The notes below the pieces were generated by a model. The model was given only the letters and a program-made list of their open reading frames with translations, had not been told where the DNA came from and ran no database searches. From contig CM022373.1 of assembly GCA_011800155.1 (NCBI GenBank), positions 2,356,001 through 2,420,000 on the forward strand: 64,000 nt of DNA. Reading direction: 5' to 3'. Position numbers and translations under genes: made by a program. Of this stretch, positions 11,064 to 21,568 are shown piece by piece; within the stretch, counting starts at the first letter, position 1; each line of letters starts with the position of its first letter. The stretch comes from Flammulina velutipes (Eukaryota; Basidiomycota; Agaricomycetes; Agaricales; Physalacriaceae).

Positions 11064-13861
11064 CTATACGTTAAGCGTTGTTAATACATGTCCATAATCA
11101 CGTATCCATCCATTAAGCTGCGTCTGTACTTCAAGCGCATGTCGCTGAACACACAGCAGCGCGCGCGCAGTCAAAAACGAATAGACGATGGAGGACGTGG
11201 AGAAGCTGCCATCATGTATTTCAGATATCTGGACGGAGACGTAGTCCCAACGACCTTCGCCCTCATTCCATAATGGGTAATGTGCGTAGAGGCGAAAGCC
11301 GTTCGCCGTATACACCATTCCAATGAGGACACACCACTGAGGAAGGAGTGCTGGATTCGCGTTTGGCGTCTGTTCATAAAGTGTCGTAAGAACATGAAGT
11401 GAGCGTTCAAGGTATTTGGTCAACGACGCGGACCCCTCTGCGAGGGGTCGGGCATCCCACGGCATCGCAACTATTAACGACGGCCAGTGAATTTCTGGAA
11501 GACCTTCGATGATTACGCGACTTTCAAGGACGTCTTCAAATATGGCATCGCTTGTCTGAGGAAACAAACTAATTGAAACTCAGCAGACATGATTAATTGT
11601 AGCTTCAACGAACGTACTGAGACACACGGCAGCCAGGAACATAGAAGAATCCGGAAAGCGTCGGTATCATAACATCCATCAGGCGGCGCTCATAAGATAG
11701 AGGGCACGAGTAGGCAAATAATGCCAGAAGGGCCGATTTGAGTGATTGTGGGTGAGTTGAAGGCAGTCCATTGATGGTGAGCATTGGCATTGGGCTTGGA
11801 CTTGTATTCCCACCAAGGTCGGCCGCGTTGGCAATTTCTACTTTGAAGCCAATGCCCATGCGGTCGTGGACATAAGACATCATGCTTTTCGAAAAGAGGT
11901 TGAGTGCGTAGGCCATAGAGGTGATGTCAGTGTCCAAAGAAGCTGATTTTTCGAGTTCATTACACTAGATTGGACGTGAATTAACAATGATGCATGTAAA
12001 CAGAAGAAGAGGGAATACCAGCCATGACTCTGGGACTGCGAGAGTAAAGAATAAATCGTCGACAACGCAGTTGATTGTGTCACTCCAAAATGAAGGATGA
12101 TCGTCTTGGTATCTTAAAGGATCTCGCTCTTGATAGTCATAGAATATCCAAAACCTGGCAGAGTCAATGTAATATCTAGTAGGTTTGAGGTAACGTACGG
12201 TGCGTTGAGGGTGGTGTCAGAAGACGCGACATTATTGTCGGGGCTGAGCGCTGCGTCATCAACGTCGTCATATCCCGCTGCAATATATTGCGCAATGCCG
12301 CGGGGAACAGTATTGGCCCTCCAGGCATCAACTGCGACTCGTTGTTCCGATAACATAAAAGACTTGGTGATTGCCTTATTCTCCTCCTCGCGATGTATGC
12401 AAAGTGGCTCGGCGTTTTTACAACGGTCATTGCACGCAATAGATGAGTATTCGTCTTCAGAATAGTCTGAATCCTCGCTTGCCTCAAAGCTGTCTTGCTT
12501 GTACGGCATCTGTTCAGGCCCCATGATGATGGTGTCTAGCTGAGACGAGAGGCGAGAAATGTCCTCAGGGAAATGAACATCATCCCAGAGTGATGCCAGA
12601 CGGAAGGTGTGGCGCTGCATTGTGAGGAGAGCAAGAATTAAGCGAACTCTGTTCTCCGACCACGCAGGAAAGTCCACAGTATCTGGATCGATATCCGAAG
12701 GGAAGTCAAGGGTGTCCACGATGACTGAGACAAGATCGGAATCCGAGGTCCAGAAATGAGCAACTAGACAAACCTCCATGGAATCATAGAGCATCCCAAA
12801 GACGATGTCCTCCCTCAGAAGAGGAGGAGATGAGGTGGCATTGTCGTGGCAAAAACGCCACGTTAGTCTTAGGACCTCTAGACTGGACTGGGCGTGTCCA
12901 GACAGTGCTCTAACCATGTCACGAAGCGTGGTAGGCGCGCGAAGTGATTTCTCCCATGGGGAAGGTCCTTTCATTGCCAGGAAAAGGGCGGGATGAGTCA
13001 AGGTAATGCTGAGTAATGCATCTCGCGAGATGCTGGAAGGAGATGACGAGCTTCGTGGGTGAGGGAGTACAACAAATTCGAGATCTAGGATAGGAAGAGG
13101 CACTGTAATTAAGTCCGGCAAATAGGTATTCGTTGCTCTAACAAATGATAAGCTATATATCCTTTGGGTCTGAGGCAACGTACTTTGTAAACCAACACCC
13201 AGGGATGCCAGTAAAAGGCCCAGAAATGGCGTAAGCAGCTACGCTTTCGTTCCCCGTGTACATCATGAGATCTGAGACCACTGTAGAACATGGCGCCACC
13301 AGATCCTTAGGAGAACGCTGAAGTTTGACAGACATGCTACTGATAGGTTGCTGGGTATGTCTAGAAATCCGATAATTCGATAGACAGAAGTCAGGTCGAA
13401 CAGACATAGAATTGTGGCGATCCAATAATCGATCATTCGTTAATACGTCGATTTTCGAGCGAATGGGCGCAGTCATGAGGCTAATGCTGTGATCAGGGAT
13501 GAAAGAATTCCGAGTTTGTAAGGGAGAAGCTAAAGGCTGAGCGATATTAAATGCTAGTGACACTGAATGAACACAAGAGACTCACTGCCCATGCGTTGGG
13601 AAGTTCAAGACGCTCATTTCGCCATTCTGCCTTCATGCAGTGGAGTACATCCAACGTAGATCCAATATTTTGAAGTTCAATTGCACAGCTGGCTTCCTCA
13701 ATCGTGTTGTAGAACTGCCATCTTCAAGTCACGTTTGTCGTCAGCAACGTATCTCAATAGAGAACACACACGAACCGAGGTTGTGAGGAGGTATCGAGGT
13801 CCCGCAATGAGACGATGGCGTCGTGAAGTCGAGATAGTGTATCTTTGCACTTTGAATGCAT
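11064..13861 (-). CDS. Unrecognised family, copy B (833 aa)
   Basis: The inverted paralogue of copy A, with the same seven exons (13861-13776, 13721-13586, 13536-13184, 13137-12199, 12154-12019, 11964-11618, 11568-11064) and the same intron phases; exon 2 (136 nt) and exon 7 (505 nt) have identical lengths in both copies. It encodes 833 residues. Shared blocks include RPDFCLSNYRI, GIPGCWF, DLEFVVLPHPRSSSSP, the exon-6 block ending GFFYVPGCRVS, and WPSLIVAMPWDARPL. The spacer after residue ~390 is shorter than in A and lacks its repeats. Reading exon 4 past the donor at 12198 reaches a stop after ~28 codons, so the intron there must be spliced. No targeting signal or known domain is seen. The function is unknown; the open frame suggests that it is still under constraint. 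Confidence 0.8.
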
Positions 13862-14297
13862 CTTCAGTGCCCGGCGCGTTGAATGTCTCCGTTCAGGTCG
13901 TACAAAAGTCCTTTTAAGTTGAGCAGTCGAACAGCATTACCTAATATGTTCCCACGCTATACGCCACACAGGCGGCTCCGCTCATCAACATACCTTGTCG
14001 GCAAATTAGAAGTACACTCAATGCTCAGGGTATTTGTGTTTCCACTCATCAAGCGCCGGCCTTAGTGTGTTTCAGCTTCCGCCCTTAGCGGCAAGTGTTG
14101 TGATACACTCACCGAAAGGTAAAAGCGGCAACACGACGTCTTTGTCTTCAGTCAGACACTCCGACGTCCATTTCTTGTAACATCCATGCCTCTATCTCCG
14201 GCCTTCTACCTCCTGTTCCCACCCCTGACGTTCAGTCAACACGGAGAACTTTACCAGGATATTGTTCTGTGTAAGACTTTCTGTTGGTCGTGGCTGG
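13862..14297. other. Upstream region of copy B
   Basis: The sequence just upstream of the copy B start (13862-13920) is partly similar to that upstream of copy C, which probably marks the edge of the duplicated unit. The rest, to about 14297, is non-coding as far as I can see, with no clear TATA box. Confidence 0.4.
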
Positions 14298-14830
14298 TAG
14301 CGGTTCTCGATGCATTGGATCTCCGCCCCTCAGGCTCCGGTCTTATTTTAAACGGTAAGATACAACATCAACGCCGTGACCGTGAGCTTTTGTTCACAGT
14401 CCGCTGGCCGTAACGGTTCTCGATGCGCGAACACTCCATCACCAACTTAAAGTACCACCCTTCTCTGAACGGTAAGATCTAACACATACTCCGTAACCGT
14501 TCCGTTAACAAGGAGGGCTTTGTTCATTAAAAGGCACTCCACTGGCCGTAGCGGTTCTCGATACGTGAAAGCTCCGTCACCAAGTGCCGCCCTTCTCTGA
14601 AGGGTAAGATCCAACACCTACTCCGTAACCGTGCCATAAACAAGAAAGTTGCTGCTAAAAGGCACTCCGTTGATTGCAGTGGTTCTTTCTATGTGACGGC
14701 TCCGCCCTCAAGTATAAGATCCAACACCGGCATCGTAACCGTCCCGTCAACATAGAGAATTTTGGTCAGTACAAGGCATCCCAGTTGGGCATTCTTAGCG
14801 GCTCTGGATACAGCGGCTCCGCTTCCTACT
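14298..14830 (+). repeat. Degenerate tandem repeat, five ~113-138 bp units
   Basis: Five imperfect units can be anchored on a core like TAGCGGTTCTCGATG at 14298, 14411, 14549, 14677 and 14796. Within each unit the core is followed by CTCCG(T/C)CACC-like sequence, a GGTAAGATCCAACA-like box and a CCGTAACCGT box; units 2-4 also share a segment like AAAAGGCACTCC. Spacing varies from 113 to 138 bp and the last unit is truncated. The array ends about 170 bp before the ATG of copy D, so it may be part of its promoter or 5' leader. It resembles no terminal-repeat transposon that I can recognise. Confidence 0.7.
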
Positions 14831-14997
14831 TCTCCGGTGTTGTGCGACCTCGGTGCTGTGATTGCTCCAATCACAAGCACCCCGTCTATAGTTCCTTCAC
14901 GCAAATGCGGATGGCCATTGAGAGACGTTACTCTATAAAAGGGCAAGTTCTACGCAGCTACGTTTCATACTACCCCCAACTTTACGAGTCTTCATAC

Positions 14998-16852
14998 ATG
15001 GATACACTACCTGTTCCTACCCAATCTCAACCACCAACCAAATCCAGGTTGCTAAAGAACCAGATTGCCTACGTAGATGTCATCAAATATCTTTCTGACC
15101 GTGGCTTGCCACCTGCTGAGCTGAAAAAGATGTGAGTCGTCATTATACTGGAACTTGTTCATGAATCGTTCAACGTTCTCCAGATCAAAGGCTGACAATG
15201 CATCCAAGGACGGTTCGAAGGGTGCCAATTCGAATGCCAGTTCGAATGCAAGTGCCAATTCGAATAGAACGGCATCCGCAAGGTATAAAGCTTGCTACGC
15301 TAGCCACCTACTTACTTACACAATAATCTTCTTAGCTCATTCACGCGAAAGACCCTTACAGAGTATCACTGGGTTTTTCACCGTTCAATAACGACATTGG
15401 TTGATCTAACAGTATCGGTGAGAATATTATGTACTTATCCGATTCAAAGTCAGCTCACCTACCGTAACTTAGGACGTCGAACAAGATTTAAATTATTCTG
15501 ATGAGAATTTGTTCCAAAGAGTGCAAATTTTCTTAGAGGGTTTGAATGGAAAGCATCTGCTTGGAATTCCCGACGAGTGGTGGGTGGACCCGCCTGTGAG
15601 TAGATAATTCTCTACCTTGACATCATATTTTTGAATCTGAGGGGTTTTGATTGTAGACCACGGATACGGATGGGATATTTGATTTTCTGAAGCCGGCACT
15701 GGTAGCAATGCTTGAACGCTTGCCCAAGAATCTGCTCAAGAAAGAATTGCCGATTGACCAAACTCCCTACCCACACGGGCATACATCATTGTTCAGGTGT
15801 ACCAACGACGATCCCCGTTCTGCCGAAGCGACGTTCATGAATATTCTGAGTGTTGGGCCATTGGAGTCTGTCAAGTCAGAGATGCTCATTGAACGATTTT
15901 ACGGATCCGCTCTGCACGGGTTATTTGAACATAACAAATGTATAACCAAAGCGTTAGTGTCCTCAATCGTAGCCGGTATCAGTGCAACTGACCATGTTTG
16001 TACAGAAACCAAAGCCTTCCACAGGCAATGACCCTCCAAGTGGGAGCGTCTTTCCCCCGACCTGACATATCAACAATCTTCCACATCAAGACACTGAGGG
16101 ACCTATATAGCCCCATCATTAATGCGGCTGAGGCCAAAATCAAGGCAAGCGTAGAGGTCGACGTTCAACTTGCAGCGGCTTTCCATCCAGGCTTGATGCT
16201 TTTTGCCATCTTCCACGAGAAATCAGTGGAGAAGGCAAGGAAGGCCGGGGAGACATTAGACGGTCTACCGGACTGGTTCTTCCTCGTCGGCCTCACATAC
16301 GACAAGGAGGGTGTTGTCTTCTACATTCACATCCCACGACGCCGCATGGTCATCAACAGCCCGAAATGGGAGTTCTTGTCCTGCGCTATTGACAGGAGCT
16401 GCGAGAAAATCTTTACAAAGAGTCAATGCACGAAAGCCAAACGCGTAGAATTTTTCCGAAAGTTGGCCGTGATGCAGCGCCACACAGCATATGTGCGAGA
16501 TGAACTTGGGAAATTTCTCGAAGGTGTCAGTGCTATTGGGCCACTCAGTGCCGTGTTCCCTGACATTTTCCTGAAACTTCCCACCGAATTTTGTCTGTTG
16601 GAAGGAGGGGAAGGCACATCGAACTTGGCGGACAATGCGAATGAGGATAAAGAGAAAGAGAAGACGAGGGAAGAGAAGGCAAAAGAGAAGGAGGCAAAAG
16701 AGGAGAAGGAGAAGGAAACAAGAACAGAGGAAAGGACGCCTCCAGGAAATGAGGAACCTCAGAATAGATATCAAGGGGGAAAGACATCTGAGGAAGGCGG
16801 GGCGACAGAGAGTATGCCCCAGGTTCGGAGGTCAGGAAGGAAGAAGAATTGA
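14998..16852 (+). CDS. Diverged member of the A/B family (copy D, 525 aa)
   Basis: A six-exon model (14998-15131, 15184-15282, 15336-15417, 15473-15595, 15657-15968, 16025-16852) giving 525 residues. The C-terminal third shares the A/B core: a W-F-F-L-V-G block (A/B: W-C-V-L-x-G) followed by a Tyr/Gly-rich strand, and an MQRHTAYVRDEL helix matching QRHA-x-E-V-Q in A/B. The short acidic segment IPDEWW also matches VPESW before an intron in A/B. Exon 2 codes for a low-complexity Asn/Ala/Ser stretch, and the last ~50 residues are Lys/Glu-rich and charged. It lacks the large exon-4 domain (DLEF-VLPHPR) of A and B. The fifth intron (donor GTAGCC) is the weakest junction. No known enzyme motif is seen; function unknown. 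Confidence 0.55.
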
Positions 16853-16939
16853 AGCTATTAGAGAATTGTCGAGATACTTACTGGTTTAAGTAGATACGCA
16901 CTTTTGTATACACAACGGAGTCGAAAATGTAGAGCTAAG

Positions 16940-17770
16940 GTGGAGTTGGACAACTTATCATGGTGTTTAGCACGATAGCCTTGAATAGATATGTAGCCCA
17001 CGTACACACTCGTTCCACCGTGGATAATGAGCGTAAGAAACCGTTCGCTGTGTACACGATTTGATGGGTCTGAGTTCGGGATTTGCGTATTGATTTCATG
17101 ATGGCGAGGCGCCAGCTTGCAGTAGGGATGGCAGCTAACATCGGCATCCAGGAACGAAACGACTCCCGGCGGATTTCGTCATGGAGCTCAGGAGTTTGTG
17201 GTGGTGGTGGTGGTGGTGGTTGTGAGAAATGCGCGACCAAATGTATCTCCGTAAATCAGGCCGAAAATAATTGCATCGTTCGGGGGTTGGGGGCAGCAAA
17301 GTGGCATTACGAGAACGCGATGTCAGCCGGAGTACTTCGACGCTGGACGGGGCATGGAGCGACAACGCTCTGACCACTTCACGAAGCTCAGTGGTAAGCT
17401 CGGATCGGACCACGGCGCAAGTCCTCTCATTGCCAGGGAGAGGATGCCAGTGGCTCAGAGCGTTGCTGAGCAATACGTCTCCTAAGATAATAACAGGTAA
17501 CGAAGAGCTTCGTGGGTGAGGAAGCACAACAAACTCGAGATCCAAGGTATGGGGGACCGTAATCGAGCCCAGTAAGCAAGAATCCGTCGCCATCTGTTGG
17601 TTTATCGTTAACAATGTATCTCATTAGAAACGCACACGAACCTAATCAGTGAGCTATCAATGGCCCATGTTGTAATTCGGATAGCATCGTCAAGACGAGA
17701 TAGCGTGTCCTTGCACTTTGAATGCATCCCCGACGTGTTGAGCGTGTCATGACGGTCGTAGACGAGGTCC
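16940..17770 (-). pseudogene. Decayed copy C of the A/B family
   Basis: Reading right to left, this holds exon 1 of the family (ATG at 17727, 86 nt, same length as in B), then a recognisable intron 1, then directly the family's exon 4 start (LDLEFVVLPHPRSSS). Exons 2 and 3 are missing and the joint puts exon 4 out of frame. Exon 4 degrades after ~130 codons, is interrupted by a GGT/ACC microsatellite (about 17199-17221), and resumes near 17060-16980 with a relic of exon 7 (IVYTANGF). Several frameshifts follow. I see no way to get a full protein, so I call it a pseudogene. It sits tail-to-tail with copy D. Confidence 0.75.
17199..17221. repeat. GGT trinucleotide microsatellite
   Basis: About seven GGT units interrupt the exon 4 remnant of pseudogene copy C. 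It reads as a His run on the reverse strand but only in a broken frame. Confidence 0.85.
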
Positions 17771-17889
17771 TTTATTAAATGTAACGGACGGCGCCTTCGG
17801 AAACCCGTTCATCGCGAAGAGAGTCAACGAGGTGATGGTGGTCGACGTTAGGCCTGGTAGGGGCAAACGTGACTTGATCTTCAACCATC

Positions 17890-18685
17890 ATGTCCTCCAA
17901 CGCCGGCACTAAACGATGGGACTACTTTAATTCTGCTCTTAGGCTCGCCATGCAACGCTCGGCGCACAAGTGGTCGTATGTCTCTCGCGCGCTGACCAAG
18001 AATTGTCTCTTACCGGTCCAGATACCAAGATTTCACAGAATGCTTTCCTCTTTGGACGAGCGAGAATGACAGCGCCATGGCGGTATACACACAGATATCG
18101 GGCTACATTGAGTCCGCCTGTATGGTAAGACAACTATACCCAATATCGAACCACACTGATGCGATAAACCAGCGCGAACTAGACGTCTTGTTCGGTGAAT
18201 ACAACGTCAAGGATAACATCAACATTCTCCACCGAGTCATTACAGAAGCAAAGGCGCGTAAAGCCCAGGACGAAACTCGGAAAGACATATGGCGAGATGA
18301 ACTGGAACCGCACGCTGTGATATGTGCCCGAACCGTGCCACAGCTTGAAGAAGAGACGCGTCGTCTGAAGGCAACGCTATCAACCGTTCGTCTATCCACT
18401 TCCCATACATAATGCGCGCGCGTTGATGATAGTAGCTGGAACATGACAACGAATTGCTTCTACAGGAAATTGAACAAGTCACGGGGGAGGAAGAACGAAA
18501 CAACGCGAAAGCCTCAAAACTGTTGAAAGATTTTAACTCGGCAAGTGCTTGACTGTTGCCTCAAAAAATCGTATAAACTAATTGTTCTACAGATGCTACA
18601 AGGATGGACACAGCTTCCTGATGAAGAGATAGAAGAATGGGCTCGCAAAACCCTCGAGGAAACGAAGCCTACAATACGAGCCTAA
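17890..18685 (+). CDS. NNF1: Kinetochore protein Nnf1 (PMF1), MIND complex subunit
   Basis: A five-exon gene (17890-17975, 18022-18124, 18173-18385, 18436-18540, 18593-18685) coding for 199 residues, the usual size of Nnf1. Nnf1 is one of four subunits of the MIND/Mis12 complex that joins the inner kinetochore to microtubule-binding Ndc80. The family pattern is visible: R-W-D-Y-F near the start, YQDFTECFPLW, then a helical region with LDVLFGEYNVKDNIN and EAKARK, then a long Glu-rich coiled coil (LEEETRRLKATLS, LEHDNELLLQEIEQV). No membrane or export signal is present. The fourth intron begins with GC (GCAAGT) rather than GT. The assignment rests on motif pattern and length, so it is good but not certain. 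Confidence 0.75.
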
Positions 18686-18773
18686 CACAAGCTTACTTTC
18701 TATGCGCTAAGTTATTGTGTTTATTGATATTCAAATGTAATTTAGGATCTTTTTGTCTTCATTCGGGCGCTAT

Positions 18774-20425
18774 CTATGCGGCTACTGCGACTACTTGATA
18801 GTTGAAATTACAGATTCCGTTCGTGTCCTCAACCACGTCAACGATGGAAGATGCCGACGCAACCAAGGTCCCACTGCTCGACGTAACTTCTAACCCCACC
18901 CTTCCAGCCTTCAAACCGGGGACGAAGAACGAGTTGAGCCCTTTCGCAGCGCTATAGGATGCGATCCGACCTCCACCGCTTGAGACAGTGACAACATTTC
19001 CGGCCTCCGCCATAAATAGCGCGATGTTCACGCTATCCTCTGCATTGGCGGCCCCACGTGGTTTTCCTAAGGGATCACCAGGACAAGTCGCCTTCGACAC
19101 CAATAACGGCCGATACCAGAAGGCCCCACTCACTCTGCCCTCCAATGGAGTCACAGCTGTGATATCTCTAACACCGGATTTGAACGCAGATATCATGGGA
19201 GGTATCAGCTTCTGCCAGCCTGAGTGGTCATACCCGTCTGTATATCCCGGTATAGGTGATCCTGATATACTTTCCGGCCAGCAATTGCCTATATTGTGGG
19301 ATTCACCCGCCTTGAACGTATCTGTAAGCGTTCATACGACTGTAGGAGGAAAACAACTCACATCGTTCCAGGTGATGATCTCAACGAAATCTGGGGCGAT
19401 GTCCAGGATTTGACCAATCCGGAGAGCCATGTCTAAAGAACTCGATAATTCGAAGCGATGCGCAGAAATGGGTGATGCGACGTACTGAGCTCGCCTTTCC
19501 TATACCAATTCTGGCCACCATCAATATGCTTGAACTGTAACGGCGATATACCTGCGCAGGAGGTCGTCAGGAAGCAGCGCGGATAACTTGACAATCAGGC
19601 AGACCCATCATAAACGTCTTGCCCGCATTTCGTGCTTCGCTCAAGTACGACTTATCGGCTGTCGACGACACGTTCACGTTCCCTTCATCTTCGTATGGCC
19701 ATGCACTATCCCAACTAACAACTTTGGTTAGTGACCAACTTTGTACACCTCAATACCTTGATTGACCTACCTAAAGACACCATCTACCACCTAGGATCAA
19801 TTCAGCGGCTGGAAGACGAAACCAGAAGACTACGCCTACCGGATAGGTTGAGAAGAAATTCGTAGGCCCGTTCGGAGCATCAGAGAAGGCCGGAAGGAAG
19901 TACACCTCGATACCTCTCGCCCTCAACGCATCCTTCAACTGCCTCTGCCATCCCTCGTTTGGTGTGGGGCTTCCGAAGGTCAGTCTAGCGCCATAAAACG
20001 TGCTGATGACTGGGAGGTTGTTGTGGCGGTAGTATGCAGGCGAAGTCGAGTAGCGGACGAATGTGTCCAGGAAGTACGACACCTCGGAGCGCGCGGCCAT
20101 ATCGAAGGAGAAGAACAACTTGAAGTCGTTGTTCGTCGCTGCGTCGAAGATGAATCTGATGGAGTCGACCGCCCAGGGGTCTACGGTGTTCTGCACGTTT
20201 AGTGCGAAGGCGTCGATGTTGATGGCTTTGGCTTGCTGGACGTCGACGATGGCTTGTTCAGCGGACATCGTGCTGATCTGTGAATAGATGGGATGAGATG
20301 GTTTTCGTTGTTGGAGAAAGACGAACCATGTAGTGGGCGAAGACATCCTTCAGAGTCGCAGTGGAAGGTTTGACGACGAAGGCAGCCCACAGAGTGTGTA
20401 CTAAGAGGGAGAAATACAGGCGCAT
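18774..20425 (-). CDS. Secreted alpha-1,3-glucanase, GH family 71
   Basis: A seven-exon gene (20425-20327, 20277-19840, 19790-19771, 19714-19605, 19551-19486, 19432-19362, 19310-18774) coding for 446 residues. It matches glycoside hydrolase family 71, which cuts alpha-1,3-glucan of fungal cell walls (mutanase; Agn1 in fission yeast). The N-terminus is a signal peptide (MRLYFSLLVHTLWAAF). Family blocks in order: VFAHYM, NIDAFALNV, FKLFFSFDMA, VVDGVFSWDSAWPYED, MMGISPLQFKHIDGGQNWY and TWNDAGESHNIGN. The 20-nt third exon is needed to restore VVDGVFSWDSAWP. The C-terminal ~90 residues form a beta-rich Ser/Val extension. Likely roles are wall remodelling, autolysis or attack on other fungi, but which one cannot be told from sequence. 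Confidence 0.93.
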
Positions 20426-20873
20426 GTTGGACCGTTGTGGTATGACTTCGCGATGGTCCCGTTAAATGCTTAAAACGGGGTTGAATAAGAATCTAACCTT
20501 GTGCGAGGTCATCAACTGACTATTGCGTCGCATGGTTGGTGGCGGGATGTGAACATCAACGCATTAGGATTACTAGTAAACATAAAAGGGATATGCATAT
20601 GATTATGAGACTACAGGAAGACGTCTGAATACCAGGCGCCTGTCAAAAATGACCATAATCGTGTATTCAAACATGGGGAGTTTATGCTGTAGTGGTCCTG
20701 GTAGTAAAAGAGCCGTGCATAAGTAATACACACACGACGAGCCAAGTGGTCGAAAAGCAGGGTCAGAGATCACACGCGCATACTGACAATGATCATCGAA
20801 GTCCATTCATTCTTCAAAAAGCTTCAGCTTGAACTATCGTACACCTGTACACTTTGTATTTATTCCAAGTCAT
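20426..20873. other. Intergenic, nothing recognised
   Basis: This lies between the start of the glucanase gene and the 3' end of the next reverse-strand gene, so it holds the glucanase promoter. No open frame here has coding character and I see no RNA gene. Confidence 0.4.
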
Positions 20874-21568
20874 TCAGATTGGTTCTGGTTCGTAAACGTT
20901 GCGTGACGGTTGGTTGTATCCCGTCGGTTGCTGTCCAAATTGCTGGTCTGGCTGTGGATTCCCTTGCTGTTGCTGAAACTCCGGTTGATGTCCCACTCGC
21001 ACTGCAGTGGGATCGTTCGACATAGCATCTTCTCTATGGTGACCTGGATGGTCACTGTGGACTTCCGGCGCCGGAGCGAACCCATACGCTTGTCCAGACC
21101 CAACTGTGGCGTCGGCACCGATGGGATGCGTCTCGTAACCCTCTGGAAGTTTCGTTAGATAAATAAATGTTACCAGAGGAAATTCCTAACCATGATGCAT
21201 CGTTCGACCTGCGGGCATGTGTTGCTCAGCCTGGGTAGAATGGATCCCGCCGTGTGTGCGAGCGGCCGTAGTGTTTCCTCCGCCATATTGCATGTTTGCC
21301 ATTCCTTTGCGTACTTCCGAGCGCCCACTCTCGGCAATTTGATCATTCTTGTTATCACTTTCGTGAGTTATCGTATCGACAGCGCCCAAGGTCGTGCCCC
21401 GGATGTTTTCACCAACACCTAGCGACTATGAGTACGACTGATGTCGTTTCTAACTCCTTTCCCACCTACCGTGGACTGTCTGGACTGCGCCTCTGTTATA
21501 ACGTCAGTTTCATTGTCTGTGTAGCGAAATAGAAGTACGGACTTGATTTTGTTTCCGATAGATGACAT
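20874..21568 (-). CDS. Conserved small hydrophilic fungal protein (181 aa)
   Basis: A four-exon gene (21568-21543, 21492-21470, 21418-21191, 21142-20874) coding for 181 residues. The first two exons are only 26 and 23 nt, and splicing them gives the coherent start MSSIGNKIKGAVQTVHGVGE followed by NIRGTTLGAVDT. The middle is rich in Asn, Gly and His (NMQYGGGN, THGGIHSTQAEQHM). The tail is Gln/Pro-rich (QQQQGNPQPDQQFGQQPTGY). The N-terminal G-x-G-E-N-I-R-G-T-x-L-G-A-V-D pattern occurs in small basidiomycete proteins, sometimes linked to stress, but I know no proven function. No signal peptide or membrane segment is seen. Probably a soluble, partly disordered protein. Confidence 0.8.

Noticed and set aside
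12114..12198. Premature stop in copy B suggesting a pseudogene
   Set aside because: A GTACGT donor at 12198 and an AG at 12155 splice the stop out and restore the F-W-x-F-Y-D block shared with copy A.
16545..16889. Other-frame and reverse-strand open frames with Arg/Lys or Ser/Pro runs
   Set aside because: They mirror the Lys/Glu-rich C-terminus of copy D and have no independent support.
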